Positions 47,405 through 59,352 are shown, counted from the first letter of the stretch. The stretch is 64,000 nucleotides of DNA from Oscillospiraceae bacterium (GCA_022009755.1 CP091722.1:504001-568000); one strand, 5' to 3'. The notes: a model not told the origin generated them from the letters alone. Numbers and translations: made by a program.

Positions 47405-48509
47405 TTATTTTTCCAGCTTGCTGAGATAGGTATGAATAAACATATCCAAATCGCCATCCATTACCGCCTGAATATTGGAGGTTTCGGCTCCTGTTCTGTG
47501 ATCCTTTACCAGATTGTACGGATGAAAAACATATGAACGGATCTGGCTGCCCCATTCTATCTTTTTTATATCGCCACGCAGCTCAAGATCACGCTCTTCG
47601 CGTTCACGCTCGCGCAGCTCAATAAGCCTTGAGCGAAGCATACTCATCGCCGTTTCGCGGTTCTGTATCTGGCTGCGTTCGCTCTGACACTGCACTACTA
47701 TTCCTGTCGGAATATGAATTATCCGTATTGCCGATTCGGTTTTGTTGATATGCTGACCGCCCGCACCGGTTGAACGGTGAGTTTCCACCTTGAGATCCTC
47801 CGGCGGTATTTTTATTTCGCCTTCATCTTCAATTTCCGGCATAACCTCTAAGGCCGCAAACGAGGTGTGGCGTCTGCTCGCAGCGTCAAAGGGTGATATA
47901 CGCACAAGCCTGTGAACCCCTTTTTCGCTTTTGAGATAGCCGTAGGCATTTATCCCCTCCACCTTCATGGTTACGCTTTTAATTCCCGCCTCATCGCCGT
48001 CGAGATAATCAAGCTCGGTTACCTTATAGCCATGCTTTTCGCAATATCTTCTGTACATACGGTAAAGCATGCCGGTCCAGTCCTGTGCTTCGGTTCCGCC
48101 CGCGCCCGCATGCAGTGTAAGAATTGCATTGTTTGCATCATACTTACCGGTAAGCAGCGTTGCAAGGTGCATCTCCTCGGCATCGTTTTCCAGCTTTTGA
48201 AGCTCCTGCTCTATCTCCGGCACCGCAGATTCATCATCCATTTCCTGCGTGAGCTCAATAAGCGCCTCCACATCATCGGCTGCACTGTGAAGCGCCTTCA
48301 GACTGTTCAGCTTGTTTTCGCATATTTTAAGTTCTTTGTTTTTTACGCTTGCTTTTTCCGGATCGCCCCAAAGCTCCGGATCGGCCATTTCTTCGTTGAG
48401 TTCCGCAACACGGTTTTTTAATTTATCCGTGTCAAAGAGACTCACCTACCTGTTCGATTCTGTTTTTCGCTTCGTTAAGCCGCTGCTTATATGCGTCCAA
48501 TAAAACCAT
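47405..48509 (-). CDS. prfB: Peptide chain release factor 2 (programmed +1 frameshift)
   Basis: Release factor for UGA and UAA, about 367 residues. The GGQ motif is in THRSTGAGGQHINKT and the stop-recognition region lies in the middle domain. A short first frame starts at the ATG at 48509, and reads 25 codons to CTT-TGA-C near 48434. Shifting +1 joins LDTDKLKNRVAEL. An internal Shine-Dalgarno-like AGGTGAG lies three bases before CTT, the same spacing as in other prfB genes. This frameshift is autoregulatory biology, unlike the homopolymer breaks elsewhere in the window. Confidence 0.96.
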
Positions 48510-48585
48510 TTCATCACATCCTTATATCTTTTTTATTAACCTATACCGCAGATTTATTCGTTGCTGTTATTTTACAGCGATATTA

Positions 48586-51258
48586 TCAGCTGCCGCAGCA
48601 ATTTTTATATTTTTTGCCGCTGCCGCAGGGACAGGGATCGTTTCGTCCCACCTTTGCACCCACCTTTACGGGCTTTTTCTTGGTATCCTCATCGGGCGCA
48701 TTTGTATAAACGGGCTGATTTACCTGCTCGCGCTGTACAGGTTCGCGTCTGACATTAAGGTACGCAAGGCCTCTGACGGTGTCTCCGCGTATTCCTTCTA
48801 TCATTTCGTCAAACATCTCAAAGCCCTCGACCTGATACTCCTGTACCGGATTACGGTTGCCATAGGAACGCAGAGATATTCCCTGACGCAGCTGATCCAT
48901 TGCATCGATATGATCCTTCCAGTGGCTGTCGATGCTCTTAAGCAGCACTATGCGCTCTATTTCCCGCATATCAAGGCCGCAGGCTGCAATCTCCTTCTCG
49001 CGCCTGTCATAGCGCTCACGCGCTTTTTTCTTCAGCTCTTCAAGAAGCTTCTTGGGCTCCTCATTAAGCATTGAAATATCAATATCTTCCTTATCAAAGC
49101 AAAGCGAAGTCAGCTCGCGATAAAAGGCCTCGTTGTTTTTTCCGGCATTATGCTCATTGCAGTAATAATCTACAAGGTTCTTTATGCAGCCGTCCATCAT
49201 TTCCATAACATAATCATGGACATTTTCGCCTGCAAGCACGCGCCGGCGCTGTTCGTATATTATTCCGCGCTGCTTGTTCATTACATCATCGTACTGAAGA
49301 ACATGCTTGCGGATCTCAAAATTGCGGCCCTCGACCTTTTTCTGTGCCCCCTCGATCTGCTTTGAAAGCATACCCGCCTCTATGGGCTGATCCTCCGGCA
49401 ATCCCAAGCGCTCCACGATAGCGTTCATGCGTTCGCCGCCGAAAAGACGCATAAGATCATCCTGAAGCGACAGAAAGAAGCGGCTGGCTCCGGCATCGCC
49501 CTGGCGTCCCGCGCGGCCGCGCAGCTGGTTATCGATACGCCGGCTCTCGTGGCGCTCGGTACCGATTATATACAATCCTCCCGCCGCTACAACCTTATCA
49601 TGCTCCGCATCTGTTTCTTTTTGAAATTTTTTTATAAAGCTCGGCATATTCGACGCAGCATTTAAGGACATTTTCATCTTCCGTATCCTGATGCCCCACT
49701 GCCAGTTCGATGGTTTCATCATCCCAACCGTGCTTTGAAAGCTCTTTTCTTGCAAGAAAATCCGGATTTCCGCCAAGCAGTATATCCGTACCGCGTCCCG
49801 CCATGTTTGTTGCAATCGTAACGGCGCCGAATCTTCCCGCCTGTGCAATTATCTCCGCTTCCTTCGCGTGATGCTTGGCATTAAGAACCTCATGCTTTAT
49901 ACCCGCTTTTTTCAAAAGGGAGCTGAACAGCTCACTGCTTTCAACGCTCACCGTACCCACCAGCACCGGCTGCCCCGTTGCATGCGCCCTGCACACCTCT
50001 TCCACCACGGCCCGGCATTTGCCCTGAAAGGTTTTATAAACGGCATCGTTCATATCCTTTCTTATCATGGGCTTATTTGTAGGAATGCAAACAACATCAA
50101 GATTATAAATGCTGTTGAATTCCTCCTCCTCCGTCTTTGCCGTACCCGTCATGCCGGAGAGCTTCTTGTACATACGGAAATAGTTCTGATATGTGATTGT
50201 AGCCAAAGTCTTATTTCTCTTGCCACCTTAACATGCTCTTTGGCTTCGATAGCCTGATGCAGCCCCTCGCTGTATCTCCTGCCCACGAGTATGCGTCCGG
50301 TAAACTCATCTACAATAAGAACCTCGCCGTTTTGTACGACATAGTCTCTGTCCTTCTTAAAAAGGAAATTGGCCTTAAGCGCCTGTATTATATGATGATC
50401 CAATTCCTGATTCTCCGGATCCGAAAGGTTTCCGCACCCGAATATTTTTTCGCATTTGGCAACGCCCTCATCGGTAAGCTGCACGGTTTTTGCCTTTTCA
50501 TCAAGCGTAAAATCCTCATCCTGAATAAAACGGCATACGGCACGATCCACAATGTTGTACATTTCGGTGGATTTTTCGCCGGGGCCGGAAATAATAAGCG
50601 GCGTACGCGCCTCATCAATCAGTATGCTGTCGACTTCGTCCACTATTGCATAATTCAGTTCTCTCTGCACCCTGTCGCGGTCGTATATTACCATATTGTC
50701 GCGCAGATAATCAAAGCCGAACTCACTGTTTGTTCCGTAGGTGATATCGCAGCTGTAAGCCTTGCTCTTTTCCTCCGGCTCCATTTGCGACAACACAGTG
50801 CCGACGCTCAGCCCCAAGAAGTTGTACAGCTTGCCCATCCAGTGAGATTGAAAGGATGCCAGATACTCATTTACCGTTACGATATGAACGCCCTTTCCTT
50901 CCAGCGCATTAAGATATGCAGGCAGCGTAGCCACCAGCGTTTTGCCCTCGCCAGTGCGCATTTCGGCAATTCTGCCCTGATGCAGCACGATTCCGCCTAT
51001 AAGCTGAACAATGAACGGCTTCATGCCCAGAACACGCCATGCCGCCTCGCGGCAAACCGCAAAAGCTTCAACAAGTATATCATCGGCAGTTTCACCCTTT
51101 GCCAAACGCCCGCGGAATTCCGCCGTCTTTGCTTTGAGCTCTGCATCGCTGAGCTTTTCCATCTGCGGCGAAAGCGCATCTATTTTTAATGCGGTAGTGC
51201 GAAGCTTCTTTACATTGCGTTCGTTCTGATCTCCGAATATAGAGAAAATACCCATCAT
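48586..51258 (-). CDS. secA: Preprotein translocase ATPase SecA, two frameshifts as sequenced
   Basis: The essential SecYEG motor, about 890 residues. Part one has the DEAD-type Walker A MRTGEGKTLVA and the start MGIFSIFGDQNE; the middle has TNMAGRGTDILLGG; part three has QLRGRAGRQGD and the C-terminal zinc motif NDPCPCGSGKKYKNCC. Frame breaks map to three T at 50214-50216 (four restore ARENKTLATITYQNYFR) and seven T at 49627-49633 (six or nine restore LYKKFQKETDAEHDK). Two breaks in an essential gene argue strongly for sequence error. An upstream -10 (TGTTATAAT, near 51280-51290) is visible on the minus strand. Confidence 0.96.
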
Positions 51259-51493
51259 AAACCTCCAGATACTATTGGGGATATTATAACACTTATTTTT
51301 CTAAAAAAATACAAGTGTACAGATTTTTTTAATATTAAAAAGCATGCCTGCTGTATCAAGCCCTATTCATGCAGCTGCGGCTTCACCTCCGAATCAGGCC
51401 GATTCGCCTCCCAGTTTGGTGTCATTTTCTCCCGCTCCGCATGCATATACCGCCAAACGCAAGCACAAAATAAAATAAGCATGGTAAAGCAAA

Positions 51494-51516
51494 AGCCGGA
51501 CGGCATCCGTCCGGCT
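51494..51516 (-). terminator. Terminator after the CD1247-like gene
   Basis: A ten-base-pair GC-rich stem (AGCCGGACGG and its complement) with a three-base loop and TTTTG on the minus-strand side. It separates the small Cys-rich gene from secA. The 51259-51493 interval also holds the secA promoter. Confidence 0.8.
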
Positions 51517-51531
51517 CTGTCTGTATTGTTC

Positions 51532-51850
51532 TTATTCTGCGTCATCCCCGTCATCGCAGCAATCACAGCAATCGCAATCCTCTTCATCGCAGTTATCGCA
51601 GTCAAAATCACAATCGCAGCACTCATCGCAATCGTAGAAGCACTCTTCAAGGTCGGCAAGATCCTCGTCCATTTCTTCTACATAATCATTAAGCTCGCTG
51701 AGCTCCCTGGCCCTGATCGTCCAGTTCAAATGCAATAAGCTCAAGCGCATTGACGATCTCAAGCAGCAGACGGTTCTCCGGCTTGTCGGCACTGATGTTA
51801 GCCGTATCGATTATACCCTTGAGATAAGCTACTTTTTCATTGATAAGCAT
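51532..51850 (-). CDS. CD1247 N-terminal-domain small protein with Cys/Asp-rich tail, frameshifted as sequenced
   Basis: A protein of about 106 residues. The N-terminal 45 residues (MLINEKVAYLKGIIDTANIS and on) form the conserved helical domain seen in Clostridia proteins named after CD1247. An acidic coiled segment follows, then a C-terminal tail of about 37 residues containing 13 cysteines, mostly alternating with Asp. The frames join at three C (51705-51707), where five or two would restore the acidic helix ELSELNDYVEEMDEDL. AAGGAG lies about eight bases before the ATG. The tail suggests metal binding; function unknown. Confidence 0.8.
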
Positions 51851-51882
51851 AGTTCATTCTCCTTTTCAAAATATATTTTATG

Positions 51883-52440
51883 TTATACGCGCTCCATGTA
51901 TTCGCCGGTACGCGTATCAATACGAACCTTGTCACCCACATTTACAAACAGCGGCACCGCGCAGACATATCCGGTTTCCAGAGTGGCCTGCTTTGTGATA
52001 TTTGTAGCGGTATCTCCGCGAACGCCGGGCTCTGCATCCACCACTTCAAGCTCAACAAAATTCTCCGGCTCAACGGAAAACGCGTTGCCTTTGAAGAATT
52101 TGATCGTAACATTGGAATTATCCTTAAGATACGGCAGTGCAGACTCAACCTGCTCCTTGTTAAGGGGCAGCTGATCATAGGTCTCGTTATCCATAAAGTA
52201 ATAAATGCCGCCGTCTTCATAAAGATACTGCATTTCTTTACGCTCAATATGTGCAAGCGCATATTTTTCCGAAGGATTGAATGTGCGCTCAAGCACCGCA
52301 CCCGTCATAACATTCTTCAACTTTGTGCGTACAAACGCAGCTCCTTTGCCGGGCTTAACGTGCAGAAAATCAACAATTATAAACACGTTATTGTCTACCT
52401 CAATGGTAACGCCCTTTCTGAAATCACCGGCAGTAATCAT
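51883..52440 (-). CDS. efp: Elongation factor P
   Basis: A 185-residue three-domain factor that helps ribosomes through polyproline stretches. It starts MITAGDFRKGVTIEV; the tip loop is KPGKGAAFVR with the conserved lysine. Downstream domains carry LERTFNPSEK and DTRTGEYMERV. Frame intact. No EpmA/EpmB-type modification gene is nearby. Confidence 0.97.
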   Translation of the reverse strand: MITAGDFRKGVTIEVDNNVFIIVDFLHVKPGKGAAFVRTKLKNVMTGAVLERTFNPSEKYALAHIERKEMQYLYEDGGIYYFMDNETYDQLPLNKEQVESALPYLKDNSNVTIKFFKGNAFSVEPENFVELEVVDAEPGVRGDTATNITKQATLETGYVCAVPLFVNVGDKVRIDTRTGEYMERV

Positions 52441-52503
52441 GTGAACCTCCTGAAATATTAAGATTAAAATGGTTTCAATTGAATCAATTAAATAATTATC
52501 AGC

Positions 52504-53556
52504 TTATTGTCCGATTTTTGCAAGATCAATATAGCCTTCTTTGCTTATGGCGCACATATTTTCTATTCTTACGCCGCCAAGCTCGGGAACATAAATTCCC
52601 GGTTCGATAGTAACAACATTTCCCGGCTCAAGAATCGTATCACTGCGGAAAGAAAGAACCGGAAGCTCATGAATATCGATTCCCACTCCGTGACCGAGCC
52701 CGTGCCCGAAATATTTGCCGTAGCCTTTAGAAGCAATATAACCGCGCGCAAGCTCGTCTATGCTCTTTGAGCTGACACCCGGCGCAAGCGCATGCTTGCT
52801 TCTGTTGTGTGCCTCCAGCACAATTTCATAAATATCGCGCTGTTCCCGGTTCAGCGAGCCTATGCCTATTGTACGGGTCATATCGGAGCAATAGCCGTTT
52901 ACAACACAGCCGAAATCAAGCGTAAGCAGGTCTCCGCAGCAAATTTTTCTCTCTTCCGGAACCGCATGCGGTTTTGCGGAATTCGGGCCGGAGGCCACGA
53001 TGCTGTCAAAGGACAGCTTGGTGGCTCCCATCCTGCGCATTGTAAATTCAAGCTCCAATGCAATTTCAGTTTCGGTCTGTCCGGGCTTTATGTAGCCGAG
53101 CATATGGGTAAAGGCTTCATCCGCTATCTTCTGCGCGGCACATATATTGGCAAGCTCATTGTCATCCTTAACCGCACGCATAAGCGTCAATCTTTGGCCA
53201 ATCGGACAAAACTCAATGCTTAAGCCCTGCGAAAAATCCATATAGCGTCTGAGTGTAAGCTGTTCATCCTGTATGCCGACGCGTTTGCAGCCGTGCTCGG
53301 TAAGCCATGAGCGTATAAAACCCACCTGATTGCTGTTGCATTCGATTATCTCATATCCTTGGGCAACGGACTGCGCAATAAGCGTATATCTGCTGTCCGT
53401 AATGAGAATGTTTTCCGAAGGGGTAAAAATCAGCACGCAATCGGAAGTATTAAAACCGGAAAGATAAAAAATATCAGACTGATTTGTAACCATCAGTGCA
53501 TCCAGATTGTTCTGGCAAAGCAGTTTTCTGACTTCAGATATCCGATTCAAAATCAT
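52504..53556 (-). CDS. M24-family aminopeptidase P (Xaa-Pro type)
   Basis: A 350-residue metallopeptidase with an N-terminal creatinase-like domain (residues 1-130) and a C-terminal pita-bread domain. Metal ligands are visible in LTLDFGCVVNGYCSDMTRT, HGLGHGVGIDIHE and VVTIEPGIYVPELGGVRIEN. It directly precedes efp, an arrangement very common in Firmicutes and useful for handling proline peptides. GGAGG precedes the ATG with short spacing. Confidence 0.95.
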   Translation of the reverse strand: MILNRISEVRKLLCQNNLDALMVTNQSDIFYLSGFNTSDCVLIFTPSENILITDSRYTLIAQSVAQGYEIIECNSNQVGFIRSWLTEHGCKRVGIQDEQLTLRRYMDFSQGLSIEFCPIGQRLTLMRAVKDDNELANICAAQKIADEAFTHMLGYIKPGQTETEIALELEFTMRRMGATKLSFDSIVASGPNSAKPHAVPEERKICCGDLLTLDFGCVVNGYCSDMTRTIGIGSLNREQRDIYEIVLEAHNRSKHALAPGVSSKSIDELARGYIASKGYGKYFGHGLGHGVGIDIHELPVLSFRSDTILEPGNVVTIEPGIYVPELGGVRIENMCAISKEGYIDLAKIGQ

Positions 53557-53631
53557 TTGCCTCCTTTATCGAAAATCCGATACAGCACATTCTCGATATA
53601 TAATAACATAATATCCGCCGTTTGTGTAGTA

Positions 53632-54478
53632 TTATTTGAGACATTGCCGATAAATTTTTTGCATTGTTACGGCATCCTCCGCCATGGTGCCTGCCGATTC
53701 GCATATTATAACAGGATGTGCATCATGCTTTACAAGCGCCCTTGCAAGATATTCAAAATGCGGACCCCAGCTGTCATCCATTGTACAGTGTCGCTTTTCG
53801 CCGCCCTTTGTATACTCTATCTGTGAAAAATGTATATGCAGGCTTTTCATCCGTTCCTCTCCCAGAGCATTTGCTATCCTGCAAAGAATTGCATCAAACG
53901 CCTCAAAAGAATCCGTTTCTCCGAGACTGCGTGCATAGAGATGTCCGAAATCAACACACGGAATAATCCTTTCATCCACCGAGCACAGCGCAAGAACCTC
54001 ATCAACCGTTCCCAATTGCATCTGCTTTCCCATGGTTTCTGGGCAAACCGTCATATCCCCCAGCCCCTCCGCATCAATATCGCGCATAAGCAGACGCATT
54101 TGCATAAGCGCAATATCCATACACTCGGACGGCTCGCGCTTCATGTATGCACCGGGATGAAACCACTCTGCTGCCCCCCATAAGCCTTGCCACCTTCAAT
54201 GTCCCGATAATATAACGGTTTGTCGCCTCCCGTTTGTCGGTAAAGGGGTTTGCAAGATTTGTATAATACGGCGCATGAACGCTCACCTCAACACCGCATT
54301 CGGCAGCCGCCGCACCTATTTTCAATGCCGTATCCTCTCCCACATTTATGCCCTTGCCGCAAGAGTATTCATATGCGTTAAGACCAAGCTCCGCTATCCA
54401 CGGCATGGCCTGTACGGTACTCTTGCCTCCCTGTTCATAAAATGAAAGACTGTTTCCGGCAGGACCGAATTTTATCAT
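53632..54478 (-). CDS. TIM-barrel endonuclease IV-type protein, frameshifted as sequenced
   Basis: About 282 residues of the AP endonuclease 2 / deoxyribonuclease IV superfamily. It starts KFGPAGNSLSFYEQGG, has SVHAPYYTNLANP and the metal-ligand segments VCPETMGK, IPCVDFGHLYAR, LHIHFSQIEYTKGGEKRH and IICESAGTMAEDA. The frame breaks at three A (54160-54162), where five give RVVFHPGAYMK, the conserved His. The pattern is close to Nfo, but some of this group may act on other substrates. Confidence 0.88.
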
Positions 54479-54547
54479 ACTGCGCACCTTTCTTACAGTT
54501 TTATCCGATAGATTTGTATTAACAGAAATATAAAGCACACAAAAGCG

Positions 54548-55162
54548 TCAGTCGCCCTTTGAAAAACTGCACCGCTTCTGCCCTGGGAACACCTTTTTCC
54601 ATACAGCACGCTCTCTTGTGCGGTTAAACACTTTTGTAGCCCACCACTCGCGTTTGCATATAGGTGCCACCAGCACACCCACCGCGCCGATACGGTTGGC
54701 CGCAAGCATATCCGTAAAAAGCTGATCTCCGATCATCGCACAGTTTTCCGGCGCAATACCGCATTCACTGAGATACCTGCTGATTTTCTTTATACCCGGC
54801 TTTCCCGCAGACTTTATACTGTCCGCCCCAAGCAGCTCTGCAATGCGGTCCACCCGTGCTTTTTTTCCGTTTGTTGCAATCGCAACACGAATTCCTCTTT
54901 TCTCTGCATCACTCACCCATCTGAGTGTTGCTTCGGTTACGGTTTCTTCGCCCCATGGCGATACAGTATTGTCAATATCCAATAAAATACAGCACACGCC
55001 CAGTCCTTGCAGTTTATCTATGTCAATTGCCGCAAGCTCCTTTGCCGTTATGGCAGGCCTAAGCATTTCCGGCTTCACCGCAGTTTTCACCTCCGCCGCC
55101 CTTCGGCGCTTTAGTAATAATTTCATTTGCATTATGATAACGGCAGCGCCGTCTTCACGCAT
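54548..55162 (-). CDS. YqeG-family HAD phosphatase
   Basis: A HAD IIIA-type phosphatase of about 204 residues at most. The nucleophile motif is LLDIDNTVSPWG (DxDNT), followed by VAIATNGKK and GDQLFTDMLAANRIG. The family core begins near MLRPAITAKELAAI, about 30 residues in, so a later start is possible. Its start overlaps the folC stop by eight bases, and no clear ribosome site was found. Bacillus YqeG is linked to ribosome assembly and lipid phosphate metabolism; the role here is unknown. Confidence 0.88.
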   Translation of the reverse strand: MREDGAAVIIMQMKLLLKRRRAAEVKTAVKPEMLRPAITAKELAAIDIDKLQGLGVCCILLDIDNTVSPWGEETVTEATLRWVSDAEKRGIRVAIATNGKKARVDRIAELLGADSIKSAGKPGIKKISRYLSECGIAPENCAMIGDQLFTDMLAANRIGAVGVLVAPICKREWWATKVFNRTRERAVWKKVFPGQKRCSFSKGD

Positions 55163-56416
55163 TGCTTAAAAACGGCAGTTTCCCTCCGTGCAGAAGCGTC
55201 AAAACCTCTCCCGCAAGATAAAGCGAACCGCAAATAACAACGCAGCTGCCATCGCTTTGTGCTTTTTCAAAAGCGGTTTTCAGTGCCTTTACAGCGTCCT
55301 TTTCCCATTGTGTATCAACACCGTACATTGAATATCTTTGCGCAAGCTCGGCAGCTGGCATTGATCTTTTTGACGGGATATCCACCGCTATAACACATTG
55401 TACCGCCGGCACAAGCGTCTGAACAAACTTATCAACATCCTTATCCGATGCCATTCCGGTTACCAACACCGCTTTGGGCCCGATTTTCTCAATAAACAAC
55501 GCAAGCTTTTCTGCCGCATCCGGATTATGCGCGCCGTCCAGCAATACTTTCGGGCTGTCACTCAAAGGCTGCATTCGTCCGGGCCATACCACATTTTCAA
55601 TTGCGCCGCACGCCGCAAAGCTTTTTATTCCCAATATTTCCAAGGCTTTAAGCGCCGCAGCCGCATTATCCGCCTGATAATCGCCTATCAAGGCCGTATG
55701 CGCTTTGTTTCCGTCGATGCAAAAGTCAGTGCCGTTCCACCCCGTTTTGATGTCTTTCGGCATCGCAACATACAGCGGAGCATTGCATTTTTCCGCAGCC
55801 CTTCGTATTACCTCTACCGCCTCATCAGTTTGCTTCACCGTAACAACCGGGATTCCCCGCTTGATTATTCCCGCCTTCTGTGCTGCTATAAGCCCGCATG
55901 TGTTGCCCAGCATCGCCGTATGATCCAATGAAATCGAAGTGATAACACACACCTTCGGCATACATACATTTGTGGGATCATCCGTTCCGCCCAGCCCTAC
56001 TTCAATAACCGCATAATCCGTATTTCGCGTGCAAAAAAAGCAAAAGCAATAAGCGTTATATATCCGAACTGCGTAATCTGCGCATTTATACAGTCAGCTG
56101 CTTCAAACACTTCCCGTGCAATTTCCGCAAGCTGCTCATGCGGCGCGTTTTGGCCATTGATCCTGATCCTTTCACTAAAGTCTTCAAGATACGGGGATGT
56201 AAACAGCCCCACTTTGAAGCCCGCAGCCATTAAACCGGCGTTTACACATGCGCACACCGAGCCCTTGCCATTGGTGCCGGCCACATGCACCGCCCTGATC
56301 TGCTTTTGCGGATTTCCAAGGCACTCAAGCACTTTAAGCATATCCTGCTTTTGCCGTTTTTTATCGGCAAAAGCAGGAATTGCCGCAAGACGCTCAAGCA
56401 TTGCGGCATAGTCCAT
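55155..56416 (-). CDS. folC: Folylpolyglutamate/dihydrofolate synthase, frameshifted as sequenced
   Basis: An ATP-dependent ligase of about 420 residues that adds glutamate to folates. It has VHVAGTNGKGSVCACVNAG (P-loop), KVGLFTSPYLEDFSERI, ITSISLDHTAMLGNT and VLLDGAHNPDAAEKL. The frame breaks at three T (56023-56025), where four restore ARENTDYAVIEVGLGGTDDPTNV. The ATG at 56416 begins one base after the valS stop, so it is coupled to valS. Confidence 0.95.
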
Positions 56417-56417
56417 A

Positions 56418-59072
56418 TCAGCCCAATTCCTCCAGCGCCGCAATGCGCGCATTTACGCTTGCAAGCATATCATTATATTTTACCAGCTTGTCGCGCTCTG
56501 CATTTATAACCGCTTCCGGCGCCTTTGCCACGAATTTTTCATTCGAAAGCTTGCCCTGCGCCCGTGCAACCTCCGAGATCAGATTGTCTTTTTCCTTCAG
56601 CAGGCGCTCCTTTTCCTTTACAATGTCGATAAGCTCCCCCATCGGGATATAGCCCTCTCCGCCTGCCGTCACTACCGCAGCCATTTTATCAGCATTTTCC
56701 GGCTTGTCCGCAATCAGCTCTGCGCTTGAGGCACACGCAAGCTTTTCTATATACACACTGCATTTCTTCCAGAAGCCAGCCTCCAGCTGCACCGGGCGTA
56801 TAAACAGTTCCGTGCGTCTGCTCAATGGCACATTCATCTCCGCACGGAGATTACGCACGCTTCGTATAAGGTCAATAACCATCTCAAAGCGTTCTTCATC
56901 CTTGCCGGTTATGCCGCAATCAACGCATGAAGGCCATGCCGAAAGCATTATGGTTTCGTCGCTGCCGGGCAGATGCGTATATATTTCCTCGGTAATAAAC
57001 GGCATAAAGGGGTGCAGCAGCTTCATTGTGCCGGCCAGCACAAAGCACAGCACACTCAAAGCGGTATTTTTCTCAGCAGCATCCGTTCCGTACAGCCGCG
57101 GCTTGGTAAGCTCTATATACCAATCGCAGAATTCACTCCACATAAAATCATACAAACGCTGTGCCGCCATTCCCAGCTCATATTTTTCCATGTTTTCCGT
57201 CACTTCGCGAACCGCGCCGTTAAAGCGGGAAAGTATCCACTTGTCGGCTGCATCAAGATTACATTCTTCAATAGGCAAAATGTTTCCGCCTTCAAGGTTC
57301 ATCATTACAAAGCGCGACGCATTCCATATTTTATTGGCAAAGTTGCGGTACGCCTCCACCTTCTCCCAATAAAAACGCATATCATTTCCGGGCGAATTTC
57401 CCATTGCAAGGCTGAAGCGCAGCGCATCGGCGCCGTATTTATCTATAACCTCAATGGGGTCGATTCCGTTGCCGAGGGATTTGCTCATCTTTCTTCCCTG
57501 CGAATCCCTTACAATGCCGTGGATCAACACATGGTCAAACGGTACCTCGCCCATAGCGTTTATTCCTGAGAATATCATCCTTGCCACCCAGAAGAAAATT
57601 ATATCATAGCCGGTAACAAGAACATTTGTGGGATAGAAATATTCAAGCTCCTTGGTTTTCTCCGGCCATCCGAGAGTGGAAAAAGGCCAAAGCGCCGAGG
57701 AAAACCATGTATCAAGCACATCCTCATCCTGCTTAAGCTCGGTGCACCCGCACTTACAGCAGGCCTCCGGCTTTTGAGCGGCTACATGAGTGTGTCCGCA
57801 CTGCGTACAATAATACGCCGGAATCCTGTGTCCCCACCAAAGCTGACGGGATACGCACCAGTCGCGTATATTTCCATCCAGTTAAAGTAGGTACGGCTGA
57901 AGCGATCGGGCACAAAGCATGTTTTGCCGGAGCGAACCGCCTCTATTGCCGGCTCAGCCAGCTCCTTCATGGAAACAAACCATTGCTTTGATATCATGGG
58001 CTCCACAACCGTCTTGCATCTGTAGCAATGACCGACATTATGCTTGTATGGCTCGATTTTCTCCATTAACCCAAGGTCCTTGAGCATATCCACAATTTTT
58101 TTGCGGCACTCAAAGCGATCCATGCCCTCAAATTCCGGGCCGGCCTGCTCATTCATAGTGCCGTCGTCATTCATAACACGGATTACCGGCAGATTATGAC
58201 GCTTTGCCACTTCAAAATCGTTCGGGTCATGCGCCGGCGTCATTTACAACTCCCGTGCCGAAATCAAGCTCTACATACTCATCCGCAACAACCGGTATGG
58301 GCTTATTTACAATAGGAAGAATAACATTTTTGCCCACAACATTCTTATAGCGCTCATCCGCAGGATTTACGGCTATACCGGTATCGCCCAGCATGGTTTC
58401 GGGGCGTGTAGTGGCCACGATAAGATATTCATCGCTGCCCTCTATGCGATATTTTATATGCCAGAGGAAGGAATCCTGTTCTTCGTATTCCACCTCCGCA
58501 TCGCTCAGTGCCGTTTTACATTCAGGACACCAATTTATAATGCGGTTTCCCTGATAAATAAGTCCCTTATTATAAAGCGAAATAAATATCTGCGTAACCG
58601 CCTTGCTGCAGCCCTCATCCATTGTAAAACGCTCACGCTGCCAATCGCAGGAGGAGCCGATACGCTTAAGCTGCTCAACAATACGCCCGCCGTACTGCGC
58701 CTTCCATTCCCACGCCCTATGCAGAAATTTTTCGCGTCCAAGGTCGTATTTTGTTTTGCCCTCCTTTGCAAGGGCATCAATTATCTTTACCTCGGTGGCA
58801 ATGCTTGCATGGTCGGTACCCGGCAGCCACAACGCCTCATAGCCCTGCATACGCTTAAAACGGATAATTGCATCCTGCATCATGTTATCCAGCGCATGCC
58901 CCATATGCAGCTGTCCCGTAATATTGGGCGGCGGCATAACTATTGTAAAGGGTTTCTTATCCGGGTTTACCTCCGCATGAAAATACCCTTTATCGCACCA
59001 CAGCTTATAAAGTCTGCTTTCCACCGTTGAGGGATCATATTGCTTTGCAATAAGATTCTGTTCGTTTTCCAT
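56418..59072 (-). CDS. valS: Valyl-tRNA synthetase, two frameshifts as sequenced
   Basis: Class I synthetase of about 885 residues. HIGH-type motif PPPNITGQLHMGHAL, editing domain (TTRPETMLGDTGIAV), zinc-like CYRCKTVVEPM, KMSKS motif in RKMSKSLGNGIDP, and a C-terminal coiled coil. Breaks are at three T (58243-58245; five restore GVVKMTPAHDPND) and three T (57871-57873; four restore MENIRDWCVSRQLWWGHRIP). The ATG at 59072 has GGGAG seven bases upstream. It is preceded by a T-box leader and followed by folC. Confidence 0.96.
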
Positions 59073-59103
59073 AATCAAACTCCCTTCATTAAATAACTAA
59101 AAT

Positions 59104-59322
59104 AAAAAAATCCTGCCCAATAAGGGCGGGATTTCCGCGGTACCACCTTAATTCCGCTGCTTATTGCAGCGGCACTTGAACGCTGTAACGCACGTCTGCG
59201 GCGCAGGCTTATCCCCTGCGCGGCTGAAAAGCGACCTTCATGCCGTTTAAACTGCGCCCTTACACCGTACGGCGCTCGCTGTAAGCCTCTGCCGACATTA
59301 CTCCTCTTTTGTTGCTGCTTTT
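59104..59322 (-). promoter_or_regulatory. T-box leader of valS
   Basis: The conserved GGTGGTACCGCGG is at 59135-59147 on the minus strand. A strong terminator follows (AAATCC-GCCC stem with a run of seven T ending at 59104). The leader begins near 59322 with GAGGAGTAATG. The specifier position reads GAAG-GTC, with GTC (Val) at 59233-59235, consistent with tRNA-Val sensing and valS downstream. Confidence 0.92.
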
Positions 59323-59352
59323 ATCATAATTAAAAATCAAAACCGGGTATTT

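Noticed and set aside
51363..51659. Minus-strand open frame of 98 codons next to secA
   Set aside because: Overlaps the CD1247-like gene in another frame and crosses its terminator; shadow frame.
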